NCBI RefSeq assembly: GCF_014196805.1 | Contig: NZ_JACIEI010000015.1 | Location: forward strand, 1 to 64,000 | Reading direction: 5' to 3' | DNA length: 64,000 nt | DNA from: Sulfitobacter undariae | GTDB taxonomy: Bacteria > Pseudomonadota > Alphaproteobacteria > Rhodobacterales > Rhodobacteraceae | Shown: positions 26,942 to 36,317 of the stretch, piece by piece | Position numbering within the stretch: position 1 is the stretch's first letter | How the letters are laid out: every line of letters starts with the position of its first letter | Notes under the pieces: generated by a model | Told to the model about the DNA's origin: nothing | Databases searched by the model: none | Seen by the model: the letters and a program-made list of their open reading frames with translations, nothing else | Translations under genes and position numbers: made by a program

Positions 26942-29265
26942 CCCTGCGGGCCACACGTACGGGTGATGGCGGCCAATACGGCCTCTGCCGTAGCTGGCGT
27001 TTGCAAATCCGCATAACCCGAGCCGCAGGATGCCACAGCATCAGCCAGTGCTGACCATGCAGATATGCCCAGCATAAACGGTGGTTCACCCACAGCTTTG
27101 GAGCGGTAGATGGTATGTGCTGGATTGGGTTGGTCCCAAAGTGTGACGTTGAAGACGTCAGGGCGGTCAGAGCAGGCGGGGATTTTATAGGTCGCGGGGG
27201 CATGGGTTTTCAGTGCACCTTTATCGTCCCATACAAGTTCTTCGGTCGTGAGCCAGCCCGCGCCCTGCACATATCCGCCCTCAATCTGGCCTACGTCCAG
27301 CGCGGGATTCAGCGACTGCCCTGCGTCATGCAGGATATCGGCGCGCAAAATGCGGTTTTCACCGGTGAGTGTATCGATGACAACTTCGGTGATCGCAGCG
27401 CCATAAGCAAAATAGAAAAACGGTTGCCCGACGCCTTTGATCCTATCCCATTTGATGTCGGGGGTTTTGTAGAAACCTGTGGCCGAAAGGCTAACCCGCG
27501 CCTGATAGCTCAACTGTGCGGCCTCAGCGAAGGTAAGTGTTTTATCGCCTGCGGTGACCTGCCCATCGCTAAATGTCACTGCCTCTGGCGGGCAGCAAAA
27601 TGCCTCGGCAAGGTGATCTGACATACGTGAGCGTATGGTTTCGCAGGCGTTTAACACCGCCATACCGTTCAAATCTGTACCAGAGCTGGCAGCGGTGGCC
27701 GAGGTGTTAGGCACTTTGGCGGTATCGGTTGCGGTGATCTTGATCTGTGCCATAGGTACGCCAAATTCGGAGGCGGCAACTTGGGCGATCTTCTGGAACA
27801 GGCCCTGACCCATCTCTGTGCCACCGTGGTTCAGGTGGATCGAGCCGTCTTGATACACATGTACCAAAGCGCCTGCTTGGTTCAGGTGGGTGAGGGTGAA
27901 TGAAATCCCGAATTTGACGGGCGTCAGCGCAATGCCGCGTTTCAAGATCGGCTGCTGTGTGTTCCATTCTGCGATTTCAGCGCGGCGGCTTTTATAGTTG
28001 GCGGATTCAATCAGGCGCTCAGTCAATGCATTGATAATACAGTCTTTGACGGGCTGCTGATAGGGGGTGGTCTGCATGTCGGGTGCATCGGCGTTCAAAC
28101 TGTCGCGATAGAAATTGGCGCGGCGCACATCCAAAGGATCCAGCCCCAGATGTTTGGCCACATGATCCATCACACGTTCAATCCCGACAATACCCTGCGG
28201 GCCACCAAAGCCGCGATAGGCTGTGGCGCTTTGGGTGTTGGTTTTTAGGCGATGCGAGGTGATGCGCACGTCCGTTAGGTGATAGGCATTATCCGCGTGC
28301 AACATGGCGCGGTCGGCGACAGGTAGGCTGAGGTCCATCGCCCAACCGCAGCGCGCATAATGTGTGAAATCGAGCGCTGTGAGCCTGCCATCTGCTTCGA
28401 ACCCGACGGCGTATTCTATGCGGAAGTCATGGCGTTTGCCCGTGATGATCATATCGTCGTCGCGGTCATAGCGCATTTTGCACGGGCGTCCTGTGGCGCG
28501 TGCTGAAATGGCGCAGGCCACGGCCAAGGCATTGCCTTGGCTTTCCTTGCCACCAAACCCGCCGCCCATACGCCGTGTTTCCACCCGCACGGCATGCATC
28601 GGCAGGCCAATGGCTTCGGCCACTTTATGCTGGATTTCGGTGGGGTGTTGGGTTGAGCTGTGGATCAGCATGTCGCCATCCTCGCCGGGCAAGGCAAGGG
28701 CGGCTTGTCCTTCCAGATAGAAATGCTCCTGACCGCCGATTTCAAGCTGCCCGTCTAGGCGAAGTGTGGCGTGGGTTAGTGCGGTTTGCACGTCACCTTT
28801 GGCGTAGATACGCGGGCCTTCCTCAAAGCGGCTGTTCGCGGCAAGGGCTTGGTCAATCGTCAGGATTGGGGCTTGGTCAATCGTCAGGATTGGGGTTTGG
28901 GCGGTAATCTGGATATCGCCCAAACGCGCAGCGGCACGCGCCGCGATGTGGCTGGTGGCCACCACCAGAAATACAGGCTGACCGATGTAATGAACCGTGC
29001 CTTCCGCCAGCAAAGGTTCATCGTGGTTGGAAGGCGAAACATCATTCTCAAAGGGCAGATCAGCGGCTGTGAAAACCGCGATGACACCAGATGCATTGCG
29101 TGCTTTTTCCAGATCGATGGACGTGATTTCGCCCCGCGCAACGGGGCTGGTGCCAAAGGCCAGATGCAATGTGCCAGTGGGAGAAGGGATATCATCCACA
29201 TAACGCGCAGCGCCAGTGACGTGCAGGTGGGCGGTGTCATGGGGCAGGGGCTTGGCGACGCTCAT
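26938..29265 (-). CDS. xdhB: Xanthine dehydrogenase, molybdopterin-binding subunit XdhB
   Basis: 775 residues, the usual length. The aldehyde-oxidase N-domain (about 10-130) begins LPHDTAHLHVTGAARYVDDI; the molybdenum-binding part carries RRMGGGFGGKESQGNALA, TAYRGFGGPQGIV (substrate Arg region) and VGEPPFML with the catalytic Glu toward the C-terminus. With XdhA it oxidises hypoxanthine to xanthine and urate. A 24-bp tandem duplication adds eight residues: ILTIDQAP is followed by ILTIDQAL near residue 128, between strands before the RFEEGPRIY segment. Overlaps both neighbours by 4 bp. Confidence 0.94.
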   Translation of the reverse strand: MSVAKPLPHDTAHLHVTGAARYVDDIPSPTGTLHLAFGTSPVARGEITSIDLEKARNASGVIAVFTAADLPFENDVSPSNHDEPLLAEGTVHYIGQPVFLVVATSHIAARAAARLGDIQITAQTPILTIDQAPILTIDQALAANSRFEEGPRIYAKGDVQTALTHATLRLDGQLEIGGQEHFYLEGQAALALPGEDGDMLIHSSTQHPTEIQHKVAEAIGLPMHAVRVETRRMGGGFGGKESQGNALAVACAISARATGRPCKMRYDRDDDMIITGKRHDFRIEYAVGFEADGRLTALDFTHYARCGWAMDLSLPVADRAMLHADNAYHLTDVRITSHRLKTNTQSATAYRGFGGPQGIVGIERVMDHVAKHLGLDPLDVRRANFYRDSLNADAPDMQTTPYQQPVKDCIINALTERLIESANYKSRRAEIAEWNTQQPILKRGIALTPVKFGISFTLTHLNQAGALVHVYQDGSIHLNHGGTEMGQGLFQKIAQVAASEFGVPMAQIKITATDTAKVPNTSATAASSGTDLNGMAVLNACETIRSRMSDHLAEAFCCPPEAVTFSDGQVTAGDKTLTFAEAAQLSYQARVSLSATGFYKTPDIKWDRIKGVGQPFFYFAYGAAITEVVIDTLTGENRILRADILHDAGQSLNPALDVGQIEGGYVQGAGWLTTEELVWDDKGALKTHAPATYKIPACSDRPDVFNVTLWDQPNPAHTIYRSKAVGEPPFMLGISAWSALADAVASCGSGYADLQTPATAEAVLAAITRTCGPQG
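28847..28894. repeat. 24-bp perfect tandem duplication inside xdhB
   Basis: The 24-bp unit at 28847-28870 (starting GCTTGGTCAATCG) is repeated exactly at 28871-28894. It is in frame and adds eight residues (about 124-139 of XdhB) in a loop. Identity of the copies points to a recent slippage event. Confidence 0.95.
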
Positions 29266-30629
29266 GCGCGGACCTCCTGTAGATCGGTCTGGGTTCCCGT
29301 GATGGTATGATAGGCGCGCAGCAGCATATTTTGCGCCGCAGTCATACGGTATTGCGCTGAGGCGCGCATGTCGGACAGCGGCGTGAAATCCTCTGCCAGC
29401 GTTTCCATCGCGGTTTGTACCGTAGAGAGCGTAACAGGTTGACCCGAAAGCGCGGCCTCGGCCAGAGGGGCACGTGAGGGAGTGCCCGCCATGCCGCCAA
29501 AGGCCAGACGGACAGCACCGAAATGGTTATTCTCTATTGGCAGGTTCAAGCACCCGCAGACTGCGGAAATATCCTGATCAAAGCGTTTGGAGAGTTTGTT
29601 GCAATAGAGGGTGTCCGCTTGCTTTGGCACGGTGATTGCCTCGACAAATTCACCGCGTTTGCGGTCTTGTTTGCCGTAAGCGATAAAGAAATCCTCCAGC
29701 GGCATGTCGCGGCGCTCATCCTCCATACGCAAGTGTATGTTCGCGCCAAGCGCGATCATCGCGGGGCTGCCATCCCCGATAGGCGAGCCGTTTGCGATAT
29801 TGCCACCCAATGTGGCTGCTGCGCGGACTTGCGCCGATCCGTAACGCCGCAGCATTGTGCCCAAGCTGGGAAAATGCGGGTGCAATGTCTTTTCAACGTC
29901 GGCGATTGTTGTCATCGCACCAATGCGCCAATGGTCTGGCGTCTCAGTGATGCCGCGCAGGTCTGTGCATTGGTTGAGGAATATGACCTCCCCTAGATCG
30001 CGCATTTTCTTGGTCACCCAGAGGCCCACATCTGTGGCCCCAGCAATAAGCGTGGCATCAGGATTGGCGGCATAAAGCGTCGCAAGCTCACTGGTTGTGG
30101 TGGGTTGTTGTTTCGCTTGCATCATTGCAGGCGCTGGCAAGGCCAGAGACCCTAGATGTGGTGGGGCGGGTTGGGCGGCGGCCGCCTCGGCGGCGCGGAT
30201 GATCGGGGCGTAGCCTGTGCAGCGGCAAAGGTTCCCAGCAAGGGCCGTGTCATGATCCTTTTCGCCGCGTTGGTGGGCGGTGGCCATGCTCATCACAAAT
30301 CCGGGGGTGCAAAAGCCGCATTGGCTGCCATGGTGGGTTACCATCGCGTCTTGAACAGGGTGCAGCGTCCCATCAGGCGCGGCAAGCCCTTCAACGGTGG
30401 TGACGTGTTTGCCCGCAAGTTGGGGCAGAAACAGGATGCAAGCGTTCAGTGGTAAAGCGCCGTTATCATCCGTGACCATCACGGTGCAGGCACCGCAATC
30501 GCCTTCGTTACAGCCTTCTTTGGTGCCATTGAGGCCGCGCGCGTCGCGCAACCAATCCAAAAGCGTGGTTGTAGGGGCAGTGTCCGTCAGGGTGACGGGG
30601 CTGCCATTCAGCATAAATGAAACGTCCAA
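29262..30629 (-). CDS. xdhA: Xanthine dehydrogenase small subunit XdhA (2Fe-2S and FAD)
   Basis: 455 residues. The first 2Fe-2S cluster is held by GCNEGDCGACTV, the second by QCGFCTPGF and NLCRCTGY (all before residue 150). The FAD domain (about 180-350) includes LIAGATDVGLWVTK and AAATLGGNIANGSPIGD; a CO_deh_flav_C domain ends the protein. It carries electrons from the molybdenum site to NAD+. First gene of the operon xdhA-xdhB-xdhC-ABC transporter; the divergent 154-bp gap to the next gene should hold its promoter. Confidence 0.95.
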   Translation of the reverse strand: MDVSFMLNGSPVTLTDTAPTTTLLDWLRDARGLNGTKEGCNEGDCGACTVMVTDDNGALPLNACILFLPQLAGKHVTTVEGLAAPDGTLHPVQDAMVTHHGSQCGFCTPGFVMSMATAHQRGEKDHDTALAGNLCRCTGYAPIIRAAEAAAAQPAPPHLGSLALPAPAMMQAKQQPTTTSELATLYAANPDATLIAGATDVGLWVTKKMRDLGEVIFLNQCTDLRGITETPDHWRIGAMTTIADVEKTLHPHFPSLGTMLRRYGSAQVRAAATLGGNIANGSPIGDGSPAMIALGANIHLRMEDERRDMPLEDFFIAYGKQDRKRGEFVEAITVPKQADTLYCNKLSKRFDQDISAVCGCLNLPIENNHFGAVRLAFGGMAGTPSRAPLAEAALSGQPVTLSTVQTAMETLAEDFTPLSDMRASAQYRMTAAQNMLLRAYHTITGTQTDLQEVRA

Positions 30630-30783
30630 GGGGATAACCCCGCCGCGGTACCAGCTACCATTTTCGTGCCAATGTTCGATGCGGCGTAGAACATCAGGCT
30701 AACTGAGGCTACGGTGACAATATAGGATTTGGCAAGCGTTTTGGTGATGTTGACGTATAGAGTTGGAATTTGAGGGGCAAATT

Positions 30784-31428
30784 ATGTGTAGATTTTTGGC
30801 GTTTGTTAGCGGAGTTCTCCTCTCGGCTGGGGCGGGAAATGCGTGCAGTACAGTGTTATTCGATTACAGCAGCTTCACCCGCCCACCGCAAAAACTGGAT
30901 TTGAACCGCTATGTGGCAGGAAAGGAAGACACGGATTACCTATCGGTTGGCCTGAACGGGATTACATTGCAAATCAGCCCCGCCAATTGGGAAACCGCTA
31001 CAGGTTTCCACGCGATTTGGAAGGCTTGGGCCGAGCGCGATGAAAGACACCCAATGGCGCAGCAGTTCCAAAACTACTTTGCAACTCTCACCCTCGTTGA
31101 AACGCCGTTCTCGACCGTTTCTGGTGAAGGGTTGGCAGGTTATCTTTCGCCGATTCTGGATGAATATCGGCCCAAGACGAACCCGATGGCGATCAATACG
31201 ATTCTGTTTGCTTTTGCCGAAGATGAAAATGGCAGCGGTGCGGCATCCCTTTATTTGAACGACCCGACAGGTGAAGGCGACATGAGTGCAGTGATGGCCG
31301 AATACGCCAAATTCACAACGATTGACCCTGCGTGTGTCTCAAAAACGGGGGCATATGAGGGGCGCTATATCGCGCAAGAGGCGCAATATGTTGTTTTCCC
31401 TGTAGAGGCTTTTTCCGATAACGACTAA
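30784..31428 (+). CDS. Secreted hypothetical protein
   Basis: 214 residues from the ATG at 30784, which has GAGGGG 7 nt upstream; an in-frame TTG at 30763 lacks support. A signal peptide or lipoprotein-like N-terminus (FLAFVSGVLLSAGAGNACS) is followed by a globular, mostly hydrophilic domain with no motif I recognise. Two cysteines remain after processing. It sits 9 bp before dnaE on the same strand but probably has its own promoter in the gap shared with xdhA. Confidence 0.75.
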   Translation: MCRFLAFVSGVLLSAGAGNACSTVLFDYSSFTRPPQKLDLNRYVAGKEDTDYLSVGLNGITLQISPANWETATGFHAIWKAWAERDERHPMAQQFQNYFATLTLVETPFSTVSGEGLAGYLSPILDEYRPKTNPMAINTILFAFAEDENGSGAASLYLNDPTGEGDMSAVMAEYAKFTTIDPACVSKTGAYEGRYIAQEAQYVVFPVEAFSDND

Positions 31429-31437
31429 GTTGGGGTC

Positions 31438-34400
31438 ATGAGCAATTCCCCCCGATTCATTCACCTGCGCACCCATTCCGAATACTCTCTTTTGGAAGGG
31501 GCACTACGCCTTAAAAAACTGCCCGGCATGTGCGCAAAGGCAGAGATGCCCGCGCTGGCGTTGACCGATACAAACAACATGTTTGCCGCGCTTGAGTTTT
31601 CAGTGGCGATGTCCGACGCGGGTGTTCAGCCCATTGTCGGTTGTCAGGTTGATCTGGAATATGTCACCGCGCAACCGGGCGAAAAACCGCGTGCGCCTGC
31701 GCCTGTGGTTCTATTGGCCCAAAGTGAGCGCGGATATGAGCATCTGATGAAGCTCAACTCCTGTCTCTATCTGGATAAAGGCGGTGCGTTGCCGCAGGTA
31801 ACGATGGCCGAACTGGCAGCCCATAGCGAAGATGTCATTTGCCTGACGGGTGGTTCGTTGGGGCCGGTAGGGATGTTACTTCAAAACAATCAACGCCCCG
31901 CCGCAGAGGCGCTGATGGGGGCGCTGCATGCAGCCTTTGGTGACCGCCTCTATATCGAATTGCAACGCCATCCGGGTGAAAACGGCGCAACCGAGGCCGA
32001 ACAGCAGACCGAGCGCGGCTTTGTTGAAATGGCCTATGCAATGGATATTCCGCTGGTCGCGACCAATGACGTGTATTTCCCTGCCTCCAAGATGTATGAG
32101 GCCCATGATGCGCTGATCTGTATTTCCGAGGGTGCATATGTAGATCAGCAAGAAGGCCGCCGCCGCCTGACACCGCAGCATTACTTTAAAACCCAAGCCG
32201 AAATGGTGACCCTGTTTGCTGACCTGCCCGAAGCGATCCAGAACACTGTCGAGATTGCCAAACGCTGCGCGTTCAAAACATATCGTCGCGATCCGATCCT
32301 GCCCAAATTTGCCGATGACGAAGTCGCCGAATTGCGCCGCCAAGCGCAAGAAGGACTAAAAGCGCGTCTGGCGATTATTCCGCACGCTGCCGAAGTATCG
32401 GTCTATGAGGAACGGCTGGAGTTTGAACTGGGCATCATTGAGGGCATGGGTTTCCCCGGTTACTTTTTGATCGTTGCCGATTTTATCAAATGGTCCAAAG
32501 ATATGGGCATCCCCGTCGGGCCGGGCCGTGGGTCTGGTGCGGGCAGTCTGGTGGCCTATGCGCTGTTGATCACCGATCTTGACCCGCTGCGTTATTCCTT
32601 GCTGTTTGAACGGTTCTTGAACCCTGAACGTGTATCCATGCCCGATTTCGACATCGATTTTTGCATGGATCGCCGCGAAGAGGTCATCCGCTATGTGCAG
32701 GGCAAATACGGGCGCGACCGGGTGGGGCAGATCATTACTTTTGGTGCGCTTTTGTCCAAAGCTGCCGTGCGCGACATTGGCCGAGTTCTTCAAATGCCAT
32801 ACGGGCAGGTGGACCGCCTGAGCAAGATGATCCCTGTTGAAGGGGTGAAGCCTGTCAGCATCGAAAAAGCGCTGGCCGATGAACCGCGCTTGCGGGACGA
32901 GGCGCGCAACGAAGAAGTTGTGGCGCGTCTGCTGGATTACGGTCAACAGGTCGAAGGTCTGTTGCGTAATGCATCTACCCACGCGGCGGGTGTGGTGATT
33001 GGTGATCGCTCGCTGGACGAGTTGGTCCCGCTGTACCAAGATCCGCGATCCGACATGCCTGCCACCCAGTTCAATATGAAGTGGGTTGAGCAAGCGGGTC
33101 TGGTAAAGTTCGACTTTTTGGGTCTGAAAACCCTGACCGTCATCCAGAACGCGGTGGATCAGATCAAATCATCTGGGCGGCATTTGCATGTGGCGGCTGA
33201 TGGGACCGAATTGTTTGTGCCGCCTGAAGGGCTGCTGGATGATATTTCGACGATCCCGCTGGATGATGAAGCCTCATACAAGCTTTATGCCGCTGCGAAA
33301 ACCGTGGCTGTGTTTCAGGTGGAATCCAGTGGCATGATGGATGCGCTCAAGCGCATGAAGCCGAACTGTATCGAAGATATCGTGGCCTTGGTGGCGCTGT
33401 ATCGTCCGGGCCCGATGGAAAACATCCCCACATATTGTGAGGTGAAAAACGGCCTTAAGGAACGTGAGTCTGTTCACCCGTCGATTGACCATATTCTGGA
33501 AGAAACGCAGGGGATCATTGTTTACCAAGAACAGGTTATGCAGATTGCGCAGGTCATGGGTGGCTATTCCCTTGGCGGCGCGGATTTGCTGCGCCGTGCG
33601 ATGGGTAAGAAGATCGCTGAAGAAATGGCTAAAGAACGGCCAAAATTCGAAAAAGGCGCCATGACAAATGGCGTCGACAAGAAAAAGGCCAAGGAGGTTT
33701 TTGACCTTCTTGAGAAATTCGCCAACTACGGTTTCAACAAATCCCACGCGGCGGCCTATGCGGTGGTTAGCTATCAAACTGCATGGCTGAAGGCGAACCA
33801 TCCGGTCGAGTTTATGGCGGGTGTGATGAACTGCGATATCCATCTGACGGACAAACTGGCGGTGTATTTCGAAGAGGTCCGCAAGCGGTTGGAGCTGCCG
33901 TGGGTGCCGCCCTGCGTGAACCGTTCAGATGCGACGTTCAAGGTGGTGGACGGGGCGCTTGTCTATGCGTTGGGCGCGTTGAAAAACGTTGGCGTTGAGG
34001 CGATGAAACTGATCACAGAGGGGCGCGGCGACAAGCCGTTTACGACCCTGTTTGATGTGGCGCGGCGTGTCGATCTGAAACGCGTGGGCAAACGCCCGTT
34101 AGAGATGTTGGCGCGTTCTGGCGCTTTTGATGTGCTCGATTCTAATCGCCGCCGTGTGTTCGGCGCGCTGGATGGTTTGGTGGCCTATTCCGCCGCGATA
34201 CATGAACAAAAGGCCTCTAACCAAGTGTCGCTGTTTGGCGAGGCGGGCGATGATCTGCCAGAGCCGCGGATCATGGCGGGTGATGATTGGGAAGCGCCCG
34301 AACGCCTGACGGAAGAGTTCAAGGCGATCGGGTTTTACCTGTCAGGCCATCCGTTGGATGACTACATGGGCCCGCTGAAGCGCAAATGGGGTAGCGACCG

Positions 34401-34962
34401 TGGCGTGCCGTTCATGACGCTGGATGAACTGACGGTTAAAGTCTCAGAGCGCGGCGCAATGAATGCCCGTCTTGCGGGTGTGGTTGCGGGCCGTCAGGAG
34501 CGTAAATCGGCACGCGGTAACCGCTTTGCCTTTGCGCAACTGTCTGATCCGTCCGGCGCTTACGAAGTCACGCTGTTTTCGGATACGCTGGAGTTGTGCC
34601 GCGATCATCTGGAAACAGGATCAAAGGTTGTGATGACGGTAGAAGCCACAATGGAAAGTGACCAGCTCAAGTTGTTGGGCCGTGGTGTAACGCCTGTTGA
34701 GACTGCAGTTGAAGACGCGGGAAACATGGGGCTGCGAATCTTTATTGAGACGCCATCTGCGATTGCGGCGGTCTCGGAAGTGCTGGAAGGGGCGCGCAAA
34801 GCTGCAAAATCTAAGGGCAAAGGGCCAATCCAATTGTGCCTGATGGACCCTGCACTGCCCGGCGAAGTTGAGGTTGATCTGGGGGGCGATTTCCCTGTTT
34901 CACCCAAGATAAAAGGGGCCATTCGGTCTTTGGGCGGAGTGATGGAAGTGGAAGAGATTTAG
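31438..34962 (+). CDS. dnaE: DNA polymerase III subunit alpha
   Basis: 1,174 residues, normal for DnaE. An N-terminal PHP domain (FIHLRTHSEYSLLEGALRL) precedes the C-family polymerase core with the catalytic aspartates in MPDFDIDFCMDRREEVI (about residue 400) and VGPGRGSGAGSLVAYAL. NYGFNKSHAAAYAVVSYQTAWLK, helix-hairpin-helix and OB-fold regions follow (VVAGRQERKSARGNRFAFAQL). It is the replicative polymerase. It starts 9 bp after the hypothetical gene ahead. Confidence 0.97.
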   Translation: MSNSPRFIHLRTHSEYSLLEGALRLKKLPGMCAKAEMPALALTDTNNMFAALEFSVAMSDAGVQPIVGCQVDLEYVTAQPGEKPRAPAPVVLLAQSERGYEHLMKLNSCLYLDKGGALPQVTMAELAAHSEDVICLTGGSLGPVGMLLQNNQRPAAEALMGALHAAFGDRLYIELQRHPGENGATEAEQQTERGFVEMAYAMDIPLVATNDVYFPASKMYEAHDALICISEGAYVDQQEGRRRLTPQHYFKTQAEMVTLFADLPEAIQNTVEIAKRCAFKTYRRDPILPKFADDEVAELRRQAQEGLKARLAIIPHAAEVSVYEERLEFELGIIEGMGFPGYFLIVADFIKWSKDMGIPVGPGRGSGAGSLVAYALLITDLDPLRYSLLFERFLNPERVSMPDFDIDFCMDRREEVIRYVQGKYGRDRVGQIITFGALLSKAAVRDIGRVLQMPYGQVDRLSKMIPVEGVKPVSIEKALADEPRLRDEARNEEVVARLLDYGQQVEGLLRNASTHAAGVVIGDRSLDELVPLYQDPRSDMPATQFNMKWVEQAGLVKFDFLGLKTLTVIQNAVDQIKSSGRHLHVAADGTELFVPPEGLLDDISTIPLDDEASYKLYAAAKTVAVFQVESSGMMDALKRMKPNCIEDIVALVALYRPGPMENIPTYCEVKNGLKERESVHPSIDHILEETQGIIVYQEQVMQIAQVMGGYSLGGADLLRRAMGKKIAEEMAKERPKFEKGAMTNGVDKKKAKEVFDLLEKFANYGFNKSHAAAYAVVSYQTAWLKANHPVEFMAGVMNCDIHLTDKLAVYFEEVRKRLELPWVPPCVNRSDATFKVVDGALVYALGALKNVGVEAMKLITEGRGDKPFTTLFDVARRVDLKRVGKRPLEMLARSGAFDVLDSNRRRVFGALDGLVAYSAAIHEQKASNQVSLFGEAGDDLPEPRIMAGDDWEAPERLTEEFKAIGFYLSGHPLDDYMGPLKRKWGSDRGVPFMTLDELTVKVSERGAMNARLAGVVAGRQERKSARGNRFAFAQLSDPSGAYEVTLFSDTLELCRDHLETGSKVVMTVEATMESDQLKLLGRGVTPVETAVEDAGNMGLRIFIETPSAIAAVSEVLEGARKAAKSKGKGPIQLCLMDPALPGEVEVDLGGDFPVSPKIKGAIRSLGGVMEVEEI

Positions 34963-35054
34963 GCCTCGGCAGGCATTAGCCAATATTGTGCCACTTGCTG
35001 GACGCGGCGGATTCACTTCGTTAAGAGGTTCTTAAGTTTTAGGGAGGCCGCCCA

Positions 35055-36002
35055 ATGCGCCTTATACCAGTTGCCGGAATTCTTCTTTCACTAGCAGCAT
35101 GCGGTGACCCGCTGGCTGGTGTTGCACGTCTGGCTGATGTTGATGTTGTGGATACCAACCCTGCCGCAGTCTTGCCTGATAGGGAAGAACTGGCGCGTGA
35201 AGGTTTCATTGGGACAACTGCCGCAGAAGGTACTGTACCTACCCAAGTGGCGGCGGCACAGTCATCGGACACTTCTGCGATGGGCGGATTTTTTCGGGGT
35301 TTAGTTAAACGTGCGGCTGCTGCTGACCCTGCCGCCGCGGTCGCGGCAGATGTGGCGCAAGGCCAAGCTGAGCCAAGCACCAAGCAACCTGCCGTTGAGC
35401 CAGAGCACACGGTGCTTGCCGGATTGCCTGCAGAGCCAGAGGCACCGAAACGCAAATTTGGTCTGTTCGGCGGTGGCCGCGCAGCAAAGAAAGATGCGCC
35501 GCGTGTCGGTCCAGATGCGCTTGATGTACCGTTTGGTACGCTTTTACCCTTCGGCGAGATTGCGCGCGTGTGCGAAGCGCGTGGCAAGCCAATGGGTCAA
35601 AAGGTTGATGGCAACGGCAAGCGCGGCTTTAGCCTGTATGACAGCAACGCTGGCGGTTTGGGGAAACGTACCTATTACCTCACTGGCTTTAGCGATAATT
35701 GTCCGCGCCAGTTCACGGCAGCAAATGCGTTGCTCGGAAAACCCTCATTTTATGAGCAAATTCGTTTTGGCCCAGCGGGTGAAAACCTGCCTGTTGCCAC
35801 AACAGATGTTGCTTATGAAAAGGTCAAAAAATCGATCTGCGGCACGGGAAAGGGCAAACCCTGCGGGAGCAAGATTGAACAGTTGGACAGCAACACAGTA
35901 TTCTTGACTGCGTATGAGAACATCGCAGTGAACGGCACATGGAAAGAGTTTCTTGTCCATAACGGTACTGTGCTGGCCGCTGCCGTTAAATCAGTGAACT
36001 GA
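35055..36002 (+). CDS. Conserved hypothetical lipoprotein
   Basis: 315 residues; lipobox LSLAACGD puts a lipidated Cys at residue 17. AGGGAGG upstream is an excellent ribosome-binding site. Residues about 20-150 are low complexity (Ala, Pro, Lys rich, KRKFGLFGGGRAAKK) and look extended; the conserved-looking C-terminal domain (about 165-315) contains ICGTGKGKPCG and LYDSNAGGLGKRTYYLTGF. I know no function; such proteins are widespread in Rhodobacteraceae. It converges on slyX with 2 bp between stops. Confidence 0.8.
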   Translation: MRLIPVAGILLSLAACGDPLAGVARLADVDVVDTNPAAVLPDREELAREGFIGTTAAEGTVPTQVAAAQSSDTSAMGGFFRGLVKRAAAADPAAAVAADVAQGQAEPSTKQPAVEPEHTVLAGLPAEPEAPKRKFGLFGGGRAAKKDAPRVGPDALDVPFGTLLPFGEIARVCEARGKPMGQKVDGNGKRGFSLYDSNAGGLGKRTYYLTGFSDNCPRQFTAANALLGKPSFYEQIRFGPAGENLPVATTDVAYEKVKKSICGTGKGKPCGSKIEQLDSNTVFLTAYENIAVNGTWKEFLVHNGTVLAAAVKSVN

Positions 36003-36004
36003 TT

Positions 36005-36199
36005 TTAGTAGTGCGGCGGGCGTTCGTCACCCACGACGACTCCGCCGCCGCCAGCGGCTTCACGTTCGCCCTCACGGCGCATCAATAGCTCAACGCGGCG
36101 GGTCAGGCGGTCAATCTCATTTTGCTGGCGTACAACGACATCCGAGAGGTCGTCGACGCTGCGCAGCAAATGGGCCATTTTTTCTTCGATGTGTTCCAT
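36005..36199 (-). CDS. slyX: SlyX family protein
   Basis: 64 residues. A coiled coil fills the first half (HIEEKMAHLLRSVDDLSDVVVRQQNEIDRL) and the C-terminus ends ERPPHY, the conserved SlyX tail (PPHY). Function is unknown in general. An Arg/Glu- and Gly-rich linker (REGEREAAGGGG) precedes the tail. Confidence 0.88.
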   Translation of the reverse strand: MEHIEEKMAHLLRSVDDLSDVVVRQQNEIDRLTRRVELLMRREGEREAAGGGGVVVGDERPPHY

Positions 36200-36317
36200 G
36201 CTCTCCCTCTAGGCGGATGAGAGGCGTTACGCAATGGCTCTATGCGCCCTGAAGCTTGCCCCGCCTGCCTGCATCCGATAGAGCCGAAGCGAGATTCAAA
36301 TCCTGCAGAGGTATGTC

